A model generated the notes under the pieces. It was given only the letters and a program-made list of their open reading frames with translations. It searched no databases and had not been told where the DNA came from. A stretch of 19,220 nucleotides of DNA from CAYWNA01 sp964459305 (GTDB taxonomy: Bacteria; Planctomycetota; Planctomycetia; Pirellulales; Pirellulaceae), in NCBI GenBank assembly GCA_964459305.1, contig CAYWNA010000258.1, positions 1 through 19,220 on the forward strand, read 5' to 3'. The position numbers and the translations under genes are program-made. Shown one piece after another: positions 15,109 through 19,220 of the stretch (positions within the stretch are counted from its first letter, which is position 1; the number at the start of each line of letters is the position of its first letter).

Positions 15109-18100
15109 TCACTCTTTCTTGTTCTCCGCCTTCTCGAAACGGACGGTCAGTTTCGCGTTCGGGTTGATATCGCGAATCCGGACACGGCCGTCGGGCGTTG
15201 CCGCCCACGCATGAGGCTTTCCGTTCTGAGTGATCTCGACAACCTCGGAAGCCATGCGGTCAGTGACTTGCAGCCAACCGCGGACGGACGGGTCCGAACT
15301 TTCGAGTTGGAATGAAAATCGATACCCGTCTTCGTCCAATTCATAATCGAGTTGTACCGCGGCGTCGTTACCTTGCCCGAACATCGTGCCAAATCGCCGG
15401 GTCATCAGGTAACCCAAGACCATGAGGCGTCCAGAGGGGGCAAGTGTTGGTGCCGGGTTGTTTCGCTGGGTGAACAGGGGCATGCAGATACGCTCCGATT
15501 CGACCGCGCTGGCGCGGTCTCCGCCGGAGTGCAGCCAACGGAACTTGTCCGTCTCCTTGCTTTCATGGGCGGTGATATTCTGGTAGCCGAGTTCTCCGGC
15601 GATGCGACGATACTCGGTATCCATCCAGACCGGACAGATCGTTTCCTTCTCGTCCCAGAAGAAATGGAAGTTGGTGTAGCTGTTGTTGATGACGCCGAGC
15701 AGACTATTGCGCGCGGTGTAGCGATCGGGAACCTCTTGAGGCGTGCCGCCGATGTTCGGCTCAAGTACTCCCTTGAAACTTGTCTTGGCCCAATAGCCGT
15801 AATCGGTGATGCCGTAAAAGGCGGCCGCGTTGCTGAATAGATCGGGCATCCGCGTGACGGCCGAAAACACGTTTCCCCCACCACCGCTCCAGCCAATGAT
15901 GTTGACACAATCGGAGTCCGTCTCCTGGGGGTGCTTCCGCAGCGCGGCTTGCACGGCGTCGTAAATGTCCATGACTTCCGATCCGCCGTCGTCGCGTTGC
16001 CCGCTCGATTCTTCCCGGCCGCGCAGATCGACCGCGATCGCGTACAGACCTTTGAGCGCATAATAGCGGACCGAGCCGGACATTCGTCGTCCGCCGTGTC
16101 GGAGGATCGGTTCACCGAAGCCGTGCATCAGGACGACGACCGGTTTCGGTTTGCCGTCAGGCCGGTGCGCGGTCCATGCCTTCAGGGGCATCAGGTGCGA
16201 GACAGTTGACCGGTAGACGAGCGACTCTTCGACGAGCCTCTCATCCGCTCGGAACGGTTCCGGAGCCTCGCTATCGGCCCGTCGGCGGAACCTGATCGAG
16301 TACAGGCGAAGTCCGTCACCGCGCCCTCGGAGTATAATGCGTACGCGGACGCTTTCCGTGCGCACGTTATCGAGCCCCGATTTGCCTTTCCAGGAGACGA
16401 CCTGCCCGGTGCCCGACTGGTCGATTTTGTCGCAATTGTCCATTTCGTATCCGCTGATACAATCGTCGCTCTGGCCGTCGAGAAGTTCGGCCAACAGGTA
16501 TCCGGCGTCACCCGTCTCGGTGTTGACCGTGAGCACGCATCCTTTGAGGTCCTCGACCTTCATGGGCAGGGTGGTGATATAGCCGACGTGCTTTCCCTTG
16601 ATGTTCCGGATGTACGTCCACCCGTCGGTCGGCAGGATGGCCAGCCCCATCTGCAATTGGCACATCTTCCACCGCTTGAACTCAAAGGGCGGATCGTCCG
16701 GAGCCTGATAATTGGCCGCGCCGTAGTAAAGACGGATCTCGTCTTCCAGCACCAACGGCCGCGTGGGCAGGAACAGGCCCCGGTCGAACGCTTCGCCCTT
16801 ACCCTGTTCAATGATCGATTGGCCGTCATGGACGCGAACGAAATGCTCGCCGTCCCGGCTGACGGCCAACTCCAGGTGCTGGTCGTAACCGTCGCCGGCT
16901 TGGTAGACCATCACGTAATGCCCCTTGTACCTGCAAACGCCCACGTCGTGCACCTTGTCCCACGAGCTGCTGGTCTCCGGTTGAAGAATCGGGTTCTCCG
17001 GATGCTGGGTCCACGTCTTCCCGTCGGCGCTATAGGCGTAGCAGATGGTGCGTCGCACCGGCGGCTCGTTGGGACACATGCAGCCATAGGCCTTCCAACG
17101 TCGCGAAGCGGGCGCCTGGGCGTCATAGACCACTGAATGAAAGTCGACCCATTTCGGTTTGGGGCCGGGGCAATTGAACGTGACTGGTTGAGGTTGCCAT
17201 CGCAAGCCGTCGGACGAGACAAAACCAGGCGGAACACTCAAGTACTTGCGGGACCGTTTACCCTGGTCCGGGTTCAGCATGGCCCGGATCGGACCGTGGT
17301 AGTTGCGTTGCTTGGAGCTGAGGGAATGAGCCAGATCCAGACCGTTGTTCCGTTTGTTGCCGTTGAATTCGTAGAGCCCCAGATTGGGCTTCTCCCATCG
17401 GATCCCGTCGGTGGAGGTGGCGTAACAGAGGTGGGTCATTCTTTTCCAGGCCATTCCGCCGTCCGCGAACCAGTCGCCAATCGGATTCATCGACGTGTAC
17501 CACGCCTTGAAAAGGCCATCATCCCGGAGCACAACCCCGCCGTTGAACACCCGATGGGAATCGAGTGTGTCGGGGTCACCGCTGGGACGTAAGAGCGGAT
17601 TATCCGGATGTTTGAGTGCCGTCTGCATCACCTGTTCGGTCCACAGAGATCTTCCCACGTCGAGCATGTCCAGGAACAGGATGTCCGTGCCCGGGCGAGC
17701 CACCGGGGCGGGAGTTTCAAACCGATGAGCGCGCCAAGGGCGAGGCACGTTCGCGTTGATCAATAAAATGCCGAACTCGTTGCTGCCCGGTCGGAGATGG
17801 ACCGGCACGTAACACGCCTGGATAGGCGCCAGGTTGTCGAGGAAGTCCTCCGTCACGTGGAAGATTCCTCTGCCTTGGCGAATCGTGTCCCAGCCAAAGC
17901 CGAGCCACCGCGTATAGTAGACGTACTTTCGTTTGCCGGTAGTGTTGACGTAGAAAAGCCACGGGATTCCGCGACCGTCCAACAGCATCTGCGGATCCGA
18001 CAAACGGTCGTCTTTCCACCGCTGGTCGTGCGCCGTGAGCGTGAGGTTCTGTTCCCAACTTTGACCCGTGTACAGCGAATACTCGATCTGTCCGTCTTTG

Positions 18101-18909
18101 GTGGGCAGTGCAACCAGTAGCTGATGTCGAGCGCATAACAGCGCCGGAGCGGCTGCGGCTGTGCCGATTGGCTCCGGCGTTCGGCTTGTCCCCCCACTCC
18201 GTAACCACGGGCCGCCGTCGGCGCTTTCCAGATGCCAAACGGTGCCGTTTGTGTCGCGCCAGACGACATGAACCACGCCGAGCTCCGATACACTGACCCG
18301 TGGCCGTGCTTTTCCTTGTTCGTGGGCGAGTTCCTCATATGTCCAAGAGTTTCCGTTAGGGCGCGCGACCCAGATGGTTCCTTCTCTTGCCGACGAGAAG
18401 CCGACGAATACCGGTTGGCTGTCGCGCGGATCCAAAGCGGCGGCAGTCGGCATTCCGGGGCCCAATTCATGCGGAGCCGAGTACGATTCGCGCGACTTGG
18501 CCCGGTCCGCGCCGCTCTCGAGCAAACAGGAGCCGAGAAACGCTTTGCCCTTTTGCGTCCAGGCAAGCACTAGTACGTCTTCATCGGCAACCGCCATTGC
18601 CGTGCCCGGCTGCGCCTCGCCGGACCTCAACACGCCGTCTTGACCGACAAGAGTCGTGCCGCCGTCCAACGTAACGTCGAGCGAATCGGGATCCGGCGTG
18701 CCGAGATACAGCCGTGCCTTGCCACCTTCCGCCGCAAGATAGAGATACGTACCGTCACCGGCCCTCGCTACGGCGGCAGTAAGACATCGGTCCACTGCCG
18801 GTTTCACCGCGACCTGTTTCGCGGCCTCATCTGCGGCGGACACCGGCAGGCCATTGGGAGTCAGAGCCAGCACCAAGGCGGACAGGAAGAACGTGTATGG
18901 ATACGGCAT
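15109..18909 (-). CDS. Large secreted multi-module hydrolase: beta-propellers plus alpha/beta hydrolase
   Basis: Starting at the ATG at 18909 the protein has 1266 residues; GAGG precedes this ATG by about nine bases and the first 25 residues (MPYPYTFFLSALVLALTPNG...VSA) are a Sec signal peptide. A longer frame to 19188 adds 93 residues with no signal and overlaps the divergent gene, so it is rejected. Residues about 30-340 look like a BNR/sialidase-type beta-propeller with repeated Trp and Asp-rich blades. About 390-800 is a second, GH43/GH32-like five-bladed propeller (STDGIRWEKPNLGLYEFNG, YSADGKTWTQHPENPIL). After a beta-sandwich, an alpha/beta hydrolase runs from about 900 to 1170 with the oxyanion-type HGFGEP at H929 and the nucleophile elbow GWSGGGGN with S1008. 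The end is another beta-rich domain. It probably acts on a complex polysaccharide, removing both sugars and an ester or acyl group. The substrate and whether both propellers are catalytic are unknown. Confidence 0.88.
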   Translation of the reverse strand: MPYPYTFFLSALVLALTPNGLPVSAADEAAKQVAVKPAVDRCLTAAVARAGDGTYLYLAAEGGKARLYLGTPDPDSLDVTLDGGTTLVGQDGVLRSGEAQPGTAMAVADEDVLVLAWTQKGKAFLGSCLLESGADRAKSRESYSAPHELGPGMPTAAALDPRDSQPVFVGFSSAREGTIWVARPNGNSWTYEELAHEQGKARPRVSVSELGVVHVVWRDTNGTVWHLESADGGPWLRSGGTSRTPEPIGTAAAAPALLCARHQLLVALPTKDGQIEYSLYTGQSWEQNLTLTAHDQRWKDDRLSDPQMLLDGRGIPWLFYVNTTGKRKYVYYTRWLGFGWDTIRQGRGIFHVTEDFLDNLAPIQACYVPVHLRPGSNEFGILLINANVPRPWRAHRFETPAPVARPGTDILFLDMLDVGRSLWTEQVMQTALKHPDNPLLRPSGDPDTLDSHRVFNGGVVLRDDGLFKAWYTSMNPIGDWFADGGMAWKRMTHLCYATSTDGIRWEKPNLGLYEFNGNKRNNGLDLAHSLSSKQRNYHGPIRAMLNPDQGKRSRKYLSVPPGFVSSDGLRWQPQPVTFNCPGPKPKWVDFHSVVYDAQAPASRRWKAYGCMCPNEPPVRRTICYAYSADGKTWTQHPENPILQPETSSSWDKVHDVGVCRYKGHYVMVYQAGDGYDQHLELAVSRDGEHFVRVHDGQSIIEQGKGEAFDRGLFLPTRPLVLEDEIRLYYGAANYQAPDDPPFEFKRWKMCQLQMGLAILPTDGWTYIRNIKGKHVGYITTLPMKVEDLKGCVLTVNTETGDAGYLLAELLDGQSDDCISGYEMDNCDKIDQSGTGQVVSWKGKSGLDNVRTESVRVRIILRGRGDGLRLYSIRFRRRADSEAPEPFRADERLVEESLVYRSTVSHLMPLKAWTAHRPDGKPKPVVVLMHGFGEPILRHGGRRMSGSVRYYALKGLYAIAVDLRGREESSGQRDDGGSEVMDIYDAVQAALRKHPQETDSDCVNIIGWSGGGGNVFSAVTRMPDLFSNAAAFYGITDYGYWAKTSFKGVLEPNIGGTPQEVPDRYTARNSLLGVINNSYTNFHFFWDEKETICPVWMDTEYRRIAGELGYQNITAHESKETDKFRWLHSGGDRASAVESERICMPLFTQRNNPAPTLAPSGRLMVLGYLMTRRFGTMFGQGNDAAVQLDYELDEDGYRFSFQLESSDPSVRGWLQVTDRMASEVVEITQNGKPHAWAATPDGRVRIRDINPNAKLTVRFEKAENKKE

Positions 18910-18954
18910 CTTTCCATTCCTCGTTTTCACGAAACCCAACGGCTTCGAGTTCTC

Positions 18955-18983
18955 TTGCCCGAGTGTATCTGCTGCCGTAGACT
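18955..18983 (+). promoter_or_regulatory. Candidate promoter for the ceramidase-like gene
   Basis: TTGCCC (18955-18960) and TAGACT (18978-18983) are 17 bases apart, each matching the consensus at four of six positions. Transcription would start near 18990, giving a leader of about 65 bases to the ATG at 19055. The same 145-base gap must serve the leftward hydrolase gene, for which no clear site was found. Confidence 0.3.
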
Positions 18984-19054
18984 GAAGCCACCCCTTCAAC
19001 TCCCTCTCGAGAATACGCACAAACCACTTGCCACCTCTCAGCAGGAACACCGCC

Positions 19055-19220
19055 ATGAAGCAACCTTCGAATCGTCGCAAATTCCTTCGCCAGACTTCCG
19101 CGGCCGGGTTGGGTTGTCTCGGCGGTGTGGTACCGACGGTCACCGGCTTGGCTGCCCAGTCCGATGGCAAAACACTTCGCGCGGGCACCGCTCAGGTCGA
19201 TATCACGCCGCAGAAGTTTC
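19055..19220 (+). CDS. Tat-exported neutral/alkaline ceramidase-like protein, N-terminal part only
   Basis: The ATG at 19055 opens MKQPSNRRKFLRQTSAAGLG and runs off the right edge after 55 codons. The twin-arginine motif (RRKFL) followed by a weakly hydrophobic stretch and an Ala-rich cleavage region is a Tat signal. The mature start, LRAGTAQVDITPQKF, matches the beginning of neutral/alkaline non-lysosomal ceramidase-type proteins, which in planctomycetes are numerous and often not true ceramidases. AGGA lies eight bases before the ATG. The catalytic residues of the family are beyond the window, so amidase activity cannot be judged. It is divergent from the large hydrolase gene; both are exported and may share regulation. 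Confidence 0.8.
   Translation, partial: MKQPSNRRKFLRQTSAAGLGCLGGVVPTVTGLAAQSDGKTLRAGTAQVDITPQKF

Noticed and set aside
18910..19188. N-terminal extension of the large hydrolase to 19188
   Set aside because: It would bury the signal peptide at residue 94 and overlap the Tat signal coding region of the divergent gene; the ATG at 18909 has a ribosome binding site and a signal peptide.
1..19220. CRISPR array, tRNA, rRNA, insertion sequence or integrase
   Set aside because: I saw no regularly spaced repeats, no cloverleaf or T-loop signature, and no transposase or integrase motifs on either strand; a covariance or profile search was not possible.

Overview
The window looks like a chromosomal segment from a high-GC bacterium, most likely a member of the Planctomycetota. 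The clues are a Tat-exported protein that begins like the neutral/alkaline ceramidase-type proteins common in that phylum, a very large multi-module secreted hydrolase, and a broken secreted-enzyme gene. This placement is inference; no rRNA, tRNA or marker gene is visible to confirm it.

Layout: (1) 1-218, the 5' end of a secreted protein gene on the minus strand. (2) 219-908, gene-free, with two stem-loops and a promoter-like site. (3) 909-5143, a two-gene RND efflux operon: periplasmic adaptor plus HAE1-type transporter, joined by an ATGA overlap. (4) 5292-8172, a divergent block of two ThiF/E1-like adenylating enzymes and a methyltransferase. A 17-codon reading frame with its own ribosome binding site overlaps the start of the second ThiF gene. 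(5) 8265-13960, a second divergent block. On the minus strand an N-acyl amino acid synthase-like (FeeM/LuxI-fold) acyltransferase fused to a cyclic-nucleotide-type domain is translationally coupled to another methyltransferase. On the plus strand a single 1116-residue chain carries 2-oxo acid dehydrogenase E1-alpha, E1-beta, a lipoyl domain and a ketoacyl-ACP synthase III. (6) 13961-14964, a gene-poor stretch ending in a frameshifted, truncated secreted-enzyme pseudogene. (7) 15109-19220, a 1266-residue secreted hydrolase divergent from the start of a Tat-exported ceramidase-like gene.

How it may work together (inference): the E1-lipoyl-KASIII chain has every part needed to decarboxylate a 2-oxo acid, load the acyl group on lipoyl-lysine and condense it with malonyl-ACP, but it has no E2 acyltransferase or E3. 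Opposite it is an acyl-ACP-using acyltransferase of the N-acyl amino acid / autoinducer-synthase fold and a methyltransferase. Together these resemble a small pathway making an acylated, possibly methylated, lipid or signal from a branched or unusual starter. The neighbouring ThiF pair plus methyltransferase, and the 17-residue peptide frame, could be a separate modification system for a peptide or carrier. I consider blocks 4 and 5 the most interesting part of the window.
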